43,088 nt of DNA from positions 1 through 43,088 of the forward strand of contig CALMVI010000089.1 of the NCBI GenBank assembly GCA_937873095.1. Reading direction: 5' to 3'. The notes beneath the pieces were generated by a model. The model saw only the letters and a program-made list of their open reading frames with translations. It did not search any database and had not been told where the DNA came from. The DNA comes from an uncultured Acetobacteraceae bacterium. Its GTDB lineage: Bacteria; Pseudomonadota; Alphaproteobacteria; Acetobacterales; Acetobacteraceae. The position numbers and the translations under genes are program-made. Positions 35,856-43,088 of the stretch are shown here, in pieces. Positions within the stretch are counted from its first letter, which is position 1, and every line of letters starts with the position of its first letter.

Positions 35856-37433
35856 ATGAGCATCCAGCACGACCGGCGGCTCCATGCCATCGCCGAGGCG
35901 CCGCCAGGGTCCCGGTTCGCCGGACGCCTGGCCGTGGGGCTGCTTGCGCTGTTCGCGCTCCTCTATCTGTTCACCGGCCTGCGGGTCAGCGCCACGCGCC
36001 CGCTCTGGATGGACGAGGTGCTGGCGGTCTGGACCTCACGCTTCGCCTCCCCGGCCGAAATCTGGCACGCGGTCGCCCATGGCGCGGAGTTCTCGCCGCC
36101 GACCTACCACATCCTGCTGCACGGCCTGACGGCGCTGGCCGGCGGCAGCTGGCTGGTGATGCGCCTGCCTGGCCTGCTCGCAGCACTCGGCTGCGGCGCC
36201 GCGGTGTTCGTGCTGGTGCGCCGCCGCTTCGCCGTGGCCTTCGCCGCGCTGGCGGCGGCACTCACCCTGGAGCTGGCGCTGTACAACTTCGCCGTCCAGG
36301 CACGCCCCTACCTGCTGGTGACGTTCTGCCTGGCCCTGGCCCTGCTCGCCTGGGACCGGGCGGGCCAGACGGTCGCCGTCTGGCGGGCCTGCCTGATCGC
36401 GGCCGCCCTGTCGCTCGCCATCGCCCTGCATTTCTACGCCGCCCTGCTCACCGGCGTGCTGGCGGGGATGGAGGCGCTGCGGCTGCTGGCCAGCCGGCAG
36501 TGGCGGCCCCGCATCTGGGTGGCGCTGGCCGTGCCTGTGCTGTCGCTCGCCGCCTGGGTGCCGCTGATGCGGCAGATCCTGCGCTACAACGCCGGCGACA
36601 CCGGCGCCGCGCACTACTTCGCCCGGCCGAGCCTGGGCCTGCTGCTCAGCAGCTACGGCGACCTGATGCTCGGGCCCAACGACGCGCTGCTCATCGGCTT
36701 TGCCTTCATCATGGCGGCGGCCCTGCTGGCCCGCCACTTCGTGCCGCGGCGCTGGGAGCGGGCGGCGGCCGACACGGCCCCCGGTGCGGACGCGGACCGC
36801 GACCTCGATTTCGACGTCGCCACGGCCTGCACCGTCGCTCTCCCCCTGGTGGTGTTCGCGGCCAGCCTGCTCGTCACCAGGACGTTCAACGAACGCTACG
36901 CGCTGGGGGCGGCGCTGGGCGTCGCCATGCTGTACGCCCGGCTTGTCGCGCGCATGCCCGGCGGACCCTGGGTCGCCTGCGGCCTTCTCGCCACCTCCTG
37001 CGTGCTCTGGGGCATCCACGCCAGGAAGGCGGCCGCGCCCTCGGTCAACCCCGACCTGGCGCTGATCGAGCGTGCGTCGGGCGACCTGCCGATCGTGGTC
37101 GGGGAAGGGCTGCACTTCCTGCAGCTGGACGAGCTGGCCCCGCCAGACCTGCGGCGGCGGCTGGTGTTCCTGAGCATGCCCGGCGCGCCGAGTTCGGACC
37201 CCACCGACGCGCACCAGGTGGAGCGCTGGGCGCCGCTGCGGGCGGACCTGCCGATCACGACGCTGGACCGCTTCGTGGCCAACCATCCCAGCTTCTACCT
37301 GTTCTCCAGCGCGGAGCAGAAGGACACCGTCACCAACCATTTCCTGGCGACGGGCGAGATCAGCGGAGTGGTTGGCAACGCGATCGCCGATGGCGGGGAG
37401 AGCTGGCTGTTCAGCGTGCACGTTCGCCGGTGA
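35856..37433 (+). CDS. GT-C (GT83/PMT-like) polytopic glycosyltransferase
   Basis: 525 aa, about 9-12 membrane helices. The first periplasmic loop carries the acidic pair of GT-C enzymes (PLWMDEVLAVW, Asp53-Glu54), followed by the FSPPTYHILLHGLTAL loop. A soluble C-terminal part follows. Enzymes with this layout take a sugar from a polyprenyl-phosphate carrier and transfer it to lipid A, protein or glycan on the periplasmic side. ATG 35856 has GGAG eight bases upstream; an upstream in-frame ATG at 35793 lacks this. It is divergent from the GT2-SDR-GMC-GtrA operon, which could provide its donor. Confidence 0.82.
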   Translation: MSIQHDRRLHAIAEAPPGSRFAGRLAVGLLALFALLYLFTGLRVSATRPLWMDEVLAVWTSRFASPAEIWHAVAHGAEFSPPTYHILLHGLTALAGGSWLVMRLPGLLAALGCGAAVFVLVRRRFAVAFAALAAALTLELALYNFAVQARPYLLVTFCLALALLAWDRAGQTVAVWRACLIAAALSLAIALHFYAALLTGVLAGMEALRLLASRQWRPRIWVALAVPVLSLAAWVPLMRQILRYNAGDTGAAHYFARPSLGLLLSSYGDLMLGPNDALLIGFAFIMAAALLARHFVPRRWERAAADTAPGADADRDLDFDVATACTVALPLVVFAASLLVTRTFNERYALGAALGVAMLYARLVARMPGGPWVACGLLATSCVLWGIHARKAAAPSVNPDLALIERASGDLPIVVGEGLHFLQLDELAPPDLRRRLVFLSMPGAPSSDPTDAHQVERWAPLRADLPITTLDRFVANHPSFYLFSSAEQKDTVTNHFLATGEISGVVGNAIADGGESWLFSVHVRR

Positions 37434-37455
37434 GCCAGGGGCGCTTCAGGCCTTG

Positions 37456-39156
37456 CTACTTCCAGAACCGGTCCGGCAGGTGGCTGAACCGGTCCGCCGA
37501 TTGCGGGGGATGGTAGTCGCTTGCCCGCTCGTCCAGCACGAACCGGGCCGGCTTGGATGGCCTTCCGTCGACGAACACCTGCGTGACCGTCACCGTTCGC
37601 GGGAAATCTCGGTCGTTCGGCCAGGGATAGGGGTCGCCCGATATCTGGTAGACCGTGCCGCGGTCGAAGCCGTGCCGGCTGCACCAGGCGCGCACGAACG
37701 AGGCGACATCCAGGCCCTGCTCGGCGGCCGCCTTGTCCACCAGCTCGAAGACGTTGCGGCCCGCGTAGTACACCTCGGACCCGCGCACCTCTCCGTTGAA
37801 GAAGGCGGGGCCCTCCGGCGCCGCGGTGCGCGCGATGATGGCGCCGAGCCGTTCCTGCTGGCTGTGAGCCAGGTAATTCCAGCCATAGGGCGTGTCGTAG
37901 GTGAACTTGAACAGCGCCACGCAGACGAGCCCCGCGCCGACGCTCGACCAGTAGGCCAGCCGCTCGCGCCTCGTCCGTGACGCGCACCAGACCACCAGCA
38001 AGGCCAGGAACTGCACGCCCTTCAGCCGGTCGTAGGAGAACAGCAGCGCGTGCCCCTTCATCAGCAGGTTCTCGGTCAGCGACGCACCCAGGATCAGCAG
38101 CGCCGACAGCAGCGGGTCGACCCCGCGCAGGATAGCCGGCGCGAACCGCGCGTCGCGCCAAGCACCGGCGGGCGCGTCCCGGAAACGCAGCGCCAGGACA
38201 GCCAGGCCCAGGAAGGCGAACAGCCCAAGGGATTCGAGGTAGCGCGGCAGGAAGAAGTAGAGCGTGCGCCAGCCGCCGACCGAGCGCGCCTCTGACCGAG
38301 CCGCCAGGTCGTGGAAATAGGTGTGCAGGCTCATGACCTGGCCGAACCAGGCCAGCATGGCCGCGCCGCCCAGCAGGGACCCCGCGGCGATCGCCAAAGC
38401 GGCGTGCAGCGCGCGGCGGTCGCGCGTGCGCCACCAGGACAGGCCGGCCAGGCCGATCATCGCGCTGTTGGCGACGTAGGGCGTCCAGTCGGCCAGGCAG
38501 CCGATGCACGCCAGCGCGAACAGCAGCGCGGCGTTCGGGGCGAACAGCAACGCGGCGACCTGCAACGGCAGCAGGACGGCGGTGAACTGCTGCGCCCAGA
38601 GGTCGATGCTGTGGCTCTTGAGGCATTCCGGCGCGGTCAGGTAGATCACCGCCGCGGTGCAGGCCAGAACGGTCCCTTGGGCGGCGTCCTCGCCCTTCCT
38701 GCACAGCTTCACCAGCAGCGCGAGGCAGAGGGCAGCCACCACGCCGAGCGTCATGTTGTACCAGCGCAGCCCGGTCAGGGTCGGCGTGCCGGTCGTCAGC
38801 TTGGCCGCCAGGTAGGGGACGACGAAGGTCAGCGGCGGCGTGCTGGTGTAGTAGTAGTTGCCGAGCGCGTCGGGTGCGGCCGCCCCGGGATGCTGGTCGA
38901 TGAACGTGTCGGTGCGCGCGCCGAGCGTGAACAGCGGCAGGAAGCGGTGGACGCGCCAGGACACCTGGTCGAACGCCAACTCGGTGACGATGATGTGGGC
39001 TTCCGGCTCCTGCCCGTCGAGCCGGCCGGCGAGCGGCCGGGTGTCGATGAAGTGGGCGCGCGAGACGATGGAGACGAGCGCCACGAGCAGGGTGACGGCC
39101 AGGATGACGGGCACGGTCCTGGTCCGGCCACGCGCGCGGGCAAGCACGACCGGCAT
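37456..39156 (-). CDS. Polytopic membrane protein of unknown function in the glycan island
   Basis: 566 aa, not matched to a named family. There are about nine to eleven hydrophobic segments between residues 15 and 390, then a soluble C-terminal domain (about 400-566) rich in Arg, Asp and Trp. The first loop (about 40-110) is acidic, with DTRPLAGRLDGQEPEAH and a DQHPGAAAP stretch, resembling the periplasmic loops of GT-C enzymes, but the classic DE or DD pair is not clear. The start is ATG 39156. It is convergent with the GT83-like gene. A role in moving or transferring sugars is suggested only by topology and location. Confidence 0.7.
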   Translation of the reverse strand: MPVVLARARGRTRTVPVILAVTLLVALVSIVSRAHFIDTRPLAGRLDGQEPEAHIIVTELAFDQVSWRVHRFLPLFTLGARTDTFIDQHPGAAAPDALGNYYYTSTPPLTFVVPYLAAKLTTGTPTLTGLRWYNMTLGVVAALCLALLVKLCRKGEDAAQGTVLACTAAVIYLTAPECLKSHSIDLWAQQFTAVLLPLQVAALLFAPNAALLFALACIGCLADWTPYVANSAMIGLAGLSWWRTRDRRALHAALAIAAGSLLGGAAMLAWFGQVMSLHTYFHDLAARSEARSVGGWRTLYFFLPRYLESLGLFAFLGLAVLALRFRDAPAGAWRDARFAPAILRGVDPLLSALLILGASLTENLLMKGHALLFSYDRLKGVQFLALLVVWCASRTRRERLAYWSSVGAGLVCVALFKFTYDTPYGWNYLAHSQQERLGAIIARTAAPEGPAFFNGEVRGSEVYYAGRNVFELVDKAAAEQGLDVASFVRAWCSRHGFDRGTVYQISGDPYPWPNDRDFPRTVTVTQVFVDGRPSKPARFVLDERASDYHPPQSADRFSHLPDRFWK

Positions 39157-39294
39157 GGCGCTACTCCGACGCCAGGTTTGGCAGGCGACTGCACTGGGCC
39201 GAGTTCACGCGCGCCTCCCTCCCGCCGCGTGTGGCGGCGCGGGTCACAATGGGGCACTGAGGACCAGCCCGCCAATACTGCAGGAGAGTCGCCC

Positions 39295-40782
39295 CTGTCC
39301 GCACGCCCCCTGCTTGCATGCCCGGCCATCCCCGCGCTGCTCGGCCTGACACTGAGCGCCTGCGCGATCCACCACGTTACGCCCTACGTGCCGCGATACG
39401 ACAACGCCCCGCAAAGTTCAGGCGCGGTCGACGCCAGCGCCAACTGCGCGGAGGCGAGCACCGCGGCCGAGACTGCGATCTGCGCCTCTCCTTCTACCAT
39501 CGCAGCAAACCGCGAGGCAGTCGCGGCGCTGCAGGCGGCGCTGCGCGGCGCGGGCCTGTTCGGGCGTGACGCCCTGCTGGCCAGCCAGCGCGCCTGGCTG
39601 CTCGCCCTGCCTGCGCGATGCGCCATCCCGGACCTGCCTGCCGCGCCGCCGCCAGGGACTGGGGCCTGCCTTGCCTCGGCGCTGCAGGACCGCGCGCGTG
39701 CGTTGCGGGCCTGGCCGACGGCGGCCGACGCGCGCGGCGGGCTGTCGGATTACGTGGTCCTGCGCGCGCCGGCCGGGGGCGCCGCACAGCCGGGCGGCGC
39801 GTTCTGCGCCACGCTCGCCGAACGGGCCAACAACGCGCTGCGGCGGACGGGGTCGCTCGATCCCGCGGCGATGGGCTTCCAGGAGGTGGCGGGCAGCCAC
39901 GGCCCGGCCTCGGCCGCCGGCGTCAGCGTCGACCTCTACGACGCCAACGTGTTCGGCCTGTTCCAGCGCCGTGCCCGAAGCGTCAGCCTGGAGGGCGGGC
40001 CGGGAAGCGCGCCGGTGATCACGCCGGTTTCGCTGACCGAGCTTGCCGACCGGCAGAACACCGAGAATGGCGGCGGGCGTTTTTCCGCCTTCGCCAGCCA
40101 GACAGGGGATTACGGCAGCATCGACGTGTTCCGCGACGGCGCGCGCACTCTGGTGCTGGCGGCCGATGCCTGGGGTTCGACCACGCCCGCACCACCCGGC
40201 GAGGCGGCGCATGCCGGCGTCTGGGACGTCAGCGGCGGCAGCGCGGCGCCGCTCTGCCTGTTCGACACCTACACTGGCCCGGCCGATCCCGGGCCGTTCG
40301 AAGCGGCCCAGGACGTCATGCGCTGGCGCGAGGCGCTGGCCAGGGTGCGCGACAGTGCCAGCCTGCCGCTCGGCACCGCTTTCGCGCGCGATCAGGGCCA
40401 GCTCTCGGCCGACACCGACTTCGTGGTGCTGCACATGCCCCTGCTCGCGGTGCGGCAGGCGGCGGCCGGCTGGACGCCCTGGCTGCGCCACCGGCACGAC
40501 CAGGCGCTGGACGCGCTGTTCGCATGGTCCGCCAAGGGGGCGGCGAACAAGGCGCTGTTCGACCAGGTCTTCGGGCTGCTGCGCCCGGCGGCCGCCGAAC
40601 TGGTGCGGGTGTACCAGACGGCGCAGGGCCTGGACGCGACGGAGGCGACACAGGCGGGCGGCATCGCGGTGATGGAGCTGCTCTACCAGGCGACGGTCAC
40701 GATCGATCCCGGGCTCGGGTCCGAGCCCGGCGCGCCGCCGGGGACGCGCCCGCGCTACCCCATCCTGGCCTCGCCGCAATAG
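39295..40782 (+). CDS. Lipoprotein with LprI-like (DUF1311) segment, apparent CTG start
   Basis: 495 aa. A signal peptide of 22 residues ends at the lipobox LTLSAC (Cys23). The first mature part (about 45-135: ANCAEAST, then ETAICAS, LLASQRAWLLALPARC and GACLASALQDRARAL) matches the four-cysteine LprI/DUF1311 pattern, a family of lysozyme-inhibitor-like proteins. Residues 140-490 are unassigned and soluble. No in-frame ATG, GTG or TTG lies near the signal peptide. CTG 39295 sits seven bases after a strong AGGAGAG, so I use it as the start. It is probably anchored to the outer membrane facing the periplasm. Confidence 0.75.
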   Translation: MSARPLLACPAIPALLGLTLSACAIHHVTPYVPRYDNAPQSSGAVDASANCAEASTAAETAICASPSTIAANREAVAALQAALRGAGLFGRDALLASQRAWLLALPARCAIPDLPAAPPPGTGACLASALQDRARALRAWPTAADARGGLSDYVVLRAPAGGAAQPGGAFCATLAERANNALRRTGSLDPAAMGFQEVAGSHGPASAAGVSVDLYDANVFGLFQRRARSVSLEGGPGSAPVITPVSLTELADRQNTENGGGRFSAFASQTGDYGSIDVFRDGARTLVLAADAWGSTTPAPPGEAAHAGVWDVSGGSAAPLCLFDTYTGPADPGPFEAAQDVMRWREALARVRDSASLPLGTAFARDQGQLSADTDFVVLHMPLLAVRQAAAGWTPWLRHRHDQALDALFAWSAKGAANKALFDQVFGLLRPAAAELVRVYQTAQGLDATEATQAGGIAVMELLYQATVTIDPGLGSEPGAPPGTRPRYPILASPQ

Positions 40783-40789
40783 AGCCACA

Positions 40790-40819
40790 GGCCGGCTGGC
40801 CAATGCGGGTCAGCCGGCC
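40790..40819. terminator. Terminator-like inverted repeat between convergent genes
   Basis: Perfect 9-bp arms GGCCGGCTG/CAGCCGGCC at 40790-40798 and 40811-40819 with a 12-nt loop, just after the lipoprotein stop and overlapping the dinG stop. No T-run is present. It is placed to act on both convergent transcripts. Confidence 0.45.
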
Positions 40820-43088
40820 TCGTGCATCGTGGCCGCCTGCTCGCTCAGGAACGCACGCGTCTGCTCCACCGCCTGGCGCAGCCCGACGCGCTGCACGGCC
40901 ACCCCCGGCGGCATGGCCGACAGCAGCCTTGAAGGGGTGCGGCGGTCCAGCAGCACGAACACGCCGCGGTCCGTCGCGGTGCGGATCAGGCGGCCGAACG
41001 CCTGGCGCAGCCGCAGCCTGGCGATGCGGTCGTCATACGCGGTGGTGTCGCCGCCGGAGAGGTGGATGCGGCGTTCGCGGTGCAGGATGTCGGGCCGCGG
41101 CCAGGGCACGCGCTCGAACACCACCAGGCGCAGCGCGCGGCCCGGCACGTCCACGCCGTCGCGCATCGCGTCGGTGCCGAGCAGGCAGCTTTCCTCCTCG
41201 GTGCGGAACACGTCCACCAGGGTTGTGTTGTCCATCGCGTCCACGTGCTGGGCGAACAGGGGGATGCCCGCCTCCTCCAGCGCCGGGGCGATCTTGCCGT
41301 GGACCGCGCGCAGGCGGGAGATGGCGGTGAACAGCCCCAGCCCCCCGCCGCCCGCGGCCAGGAACAGGCTCTTGTACGCCCCGGCGAGCTGGCCGATATC
41401 GCCGGTGAGGTCGTTGACGACGAAGGCGCGGGTCTGGCGCGCATAGTCGAACGGGCTGCCGACGGCGGCGCGTATGGCCGGCGAGGGCAGGTGTGCCGCG
41501 CCCACCCGCGCTTCGGCCGCCTCCCAGTCGGCTTCGGCGTCCCCGCCGCCCTCCTGGCGGGCCCGCGTCTCGTCGCGCAGCGTGGCGGACGTGATCAGCA
41601 GGCCGTGCGCGGGCGCCACCAGTGTGATGGCAAAGGGCTGGGTGGGGTCGAGGTGGTGGCGGCAGAAGGCGACGTCGCGGTCGAACCCCTCGCGCCGGTC
41701 CAGGCGCAGGAAGAAGATGTGGGCGGGACGCTCGCCGGGTTCGGGGCGCGGCTCTGCGATGGCGGACAGCATGGCGCGCCACATGGTGACGCGGTCGAGC
41801 ACGCGTCGGCGCAGCGAGCGGCAGGCGGCCTCGATCCGGCCGCGCGTGTTGCTGTCCAGCTCGTCCGCCTTGTCTTCCAGGCGGTCCTCCAGCCGGGTCA
41901 GCAGCGTGCGGGCGGGCTCGGCCAGGCGGGACAGGGCGCGTTCCAGGACGGGGGCGGCCTGCTCGGCGTCCGGGTTGGCGGGGAACATGTCGCACTCGCA
42001 GGTGGTGCGCGGCCCCGGCTCGGCCTCGCCTGGGACGCGCGCCAGGATTTGCGCGCGGGCGGCACGCAGGAACGCCTCGAACGGGTTGACGCGGCCGGGC
42101 GAGACCCCGTCCAGCTCGGGTCCCTCCTCGTCGGTCAGGCGCACGGACCAGCCTGGCGCAGGCAGCGCGCGGGCGGCATGCAGCAGCGCGTCGAGCGGCG
42201 CTTCCAGCTCGGCCGTGCCGACGACCAGTTCGTCGATCCGGCGTTTCAGTCCGCGCGCACGCGAACGCCCGCCTTCGGCGCCCAGCAGCCAGCGGCGCAG
42301 TTCCGCGCCCTCCATGCCGGACAGCTCGGCCGCAAACGCGCTGTCGGCCGCCTCGAACACGTGGTGGCCCTCGTCGAACACGTAGCGCGTGGGCACCGTG
42401 TCGTCGTCCAGCCCCTGCCAGGCGGCTTGCGTCATCACCAGCGCGTGGTTGGCCACGACCAGCTCGGCGGTGCGGGCGCGGCGCACGGTGTGTTCGATGA
42501 AGCAGCGCTTGTAATGCGCGCAGGCGCCGTGGATGCACTCGCCGCGCCGGTCCGCGAGCGTCGCGGCGGGGGAGCCGCCGAACAGTTCGGGGAACCAGCC
42601 GGGCAGGTCGCCGCCGGTCAGGTCGCCATCCGCGGTCGCCGCCGCCCAGCGCACGATCAGGCCGAGGGGCACGAGCCGCGCATCGATGCCGGAGGCCAGC
42701 GCCTGGCTCACCTGGTCTTCCAGGTTCAGCAGGCAGAGGTAGTTTTCGCGGCCCTTGCGCACGACGACTTTCTGGCGCCGCACGGCGGGGTCGGGGTGCA
42801 GCCTGGCCAGCTCGGCGTCGATCTGGCGCTGCAGGAGCTTGGTGAAGGTGCTGATCCAGACGGTGCCGTGGTTGCGCTCGGCCCACAGGCTGGCGGGTGC
42901 GATGTAGCCCAGCGTCTTGCCGGTGCCGGTGCCGGCTTCGGCCAGCACCAGATGCGGGTCCCCGTGCTCGGTCCGGGGGGCGAAAGCGGCCACGGCGGCG
43001 TCGGCGTAATCGGCCTGGCCGGGGCGCTGCTCGGCGTGGGGTCCGAGCAGGCGAGCGAGGCGAGAACGGGCTTCGGCCGGGGCGACCG
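40810..43088 (-). CDS. dinG: DinG-type Fe-S ATP-dependent DNA helicase (5' end beyond window)
   Basis: At least 759 codons are in frame; the frame stays open to the right edge, so the start is outside. A Q-motif-like RPGQADYADA precedes Walker A AEAGTGTGKT. The DEAH box appears as DEGH (FDEGHHVFEA). The C-terminal half has GLLITSATLRDE, DGVDVPGRALRLVVFERVPWPRPDI and the RQAFGRLIRT motif VI. Four cysteines in NYLC and ECIHGACAHYKRC (C-x4-C-x5-C) match the 4Fe-4S ligands of E. coli DinG. It is a 5'-3' helicase of superfamily 2 that resolves R-loops, D-loops and damaged replication intermediates. A GTG at 42993 is not the real start, because the Q-motif lies before it. Confidence 0.94.
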   Translation of the reverse strand, partial: VAPAEARSRLARLLGPHAEQRPGQADYADAAVAAFAPRTEHGDPHLVLAEAGTGTGKTLGYIAPASLWAERNHGTVWISTFTKLLQRQIDAELARLHPDPAVRRQKVVVRKGRENYLCLLNLEDQVSQALASGIDARLVPLGLIVRWAAATADGDLTGGDLPGWFPELFGGSPAATLADRRGECIHGACAHYKRCFIEHTVRRARTAELVVANHALVMTQAAWQGLDDDTVPTRYVFDEGHHVFEAADSAFAAELSGMEGAELRRWLLGAEGGRSRARGLKRRIDELVVGTAELEAPLDALLHAARALPAPGWSVRLTDEEGPELDGVSPGRVNPFEAFLRAARAQILARVPGEAEPGPRTTCECDMFPANPDAEQAAPVLERALSRLAEPARTLLTRLEDRLEDKADELDSNTRGRIEAACRSLRRRVLDRVTMWRAMLSAIAEPRPEPGERPAHIFFLRLDRREGFDRDVAFCRHHLDPTQPFAITLVAPAHGLLITSATLRDETRARQEGGGDAEADWEAAEARVGAAHLPSPAIRAAVGSPFDYARQTRAFVVNDLTGDIGQLAGAYKSLFLAAGGGGLGLFTAISRLRAVHGKIAPALEEAGIPLFAQHVDAMDNTTLVDVFRTEEESCLLGTDAMRDGVDVPGRALRLVVFERVPWPRPDILHRERRIHLSGGDTTAYDDRIARLRLRQAFGRLIRTATDRGVFVLLDRRTPSRLLSAMPPGVAVQRVGLRQAVEQTRAFLSEQAATMHEAG

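Overview
This is a high-GC, gene-dense chromosomal stretch from a bacterium, most likely an alphaproteobacterium of the Rhodospirillales/Acetobacteraceae type. The reasons are the strong GC bias at third codon positions, a class I PHA synthase, a Tat-exported glucose-fructose-oxidoreductase-like enzyme, a compact siroheme/sulfite-reductase sulfur region, and short GC-rich palindromic repeats of a kind I associate with that group. This placement is an inference; there is no rRNA gene here to confirm it. I saw no tRNA, rRNA, CRISPR array, transposase or phage gene.

Layout. (1) <1-7.1 kb: an AlaC-type aminotransferase running off the left edge, an OmpA-like lipoprotein, a 4 x 15-bp CTAG tandem repeat, PHA synthase phaC, a membrane GGDEF/EAL protein with several lost catalytic residues, and a secreted glutamic (G1) peptidase. 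(2) 7.1-16.0 kb: a GFOR-like periplasmic oxidoreductase, then a sulfur region (cysG, a small unknown gene, an ADH/thioesterase/cysK operon on the minus strand, an Rrf2 regulator, sulfite reductase cysI, another small unknown gene) and a YcbL-type metallo-hydrolase. (3) 16.0-18.4 kb: a palindromic MITE-like element that supplies the stop codon of an HU gene, and a large two-domain GT2 glycosyltransferase. (4) 18.6-24.1 kb: a tightly coupled five-gene plus-strand operon of two CrtI/CrtN-family desaturases, a PlsC-type acyltransferase, a CrtQ-like glycosyltransferase and a DUF2141 protein. Its content resembles the late steps of a glycosylated and acylated carotenoid pathway. (5) 24.0-30.9 kb: a POT transporter, rmuC, kup and glgX. 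(6) 31.0-39.2 kb: a glycan-modification island. Four overlapping minus-strand genes (polyprenyl-phosphate-type GT2, SDR, GMC flavoprotein, GtrA) lie divergent from a GT-C enzyme, with a second polytopic protein next to it. (7) 39.3-43.1 kb: a lipoprotein with an LprI-like segment that apparently starts at CTG, and a DinG-type helicase running off the right edge.

The two most interesting systems are the carotenoid-ester operon, which lacks a local synthase, and the GT2-SDR-GMC-GtrA operon. The latter has the parts expected for oxidising and then reducing (epimerising) a lipid-linked sugar before it is flipped, as DprE1/DprE2 do in mycobacteria but with a different flavoprotein family.
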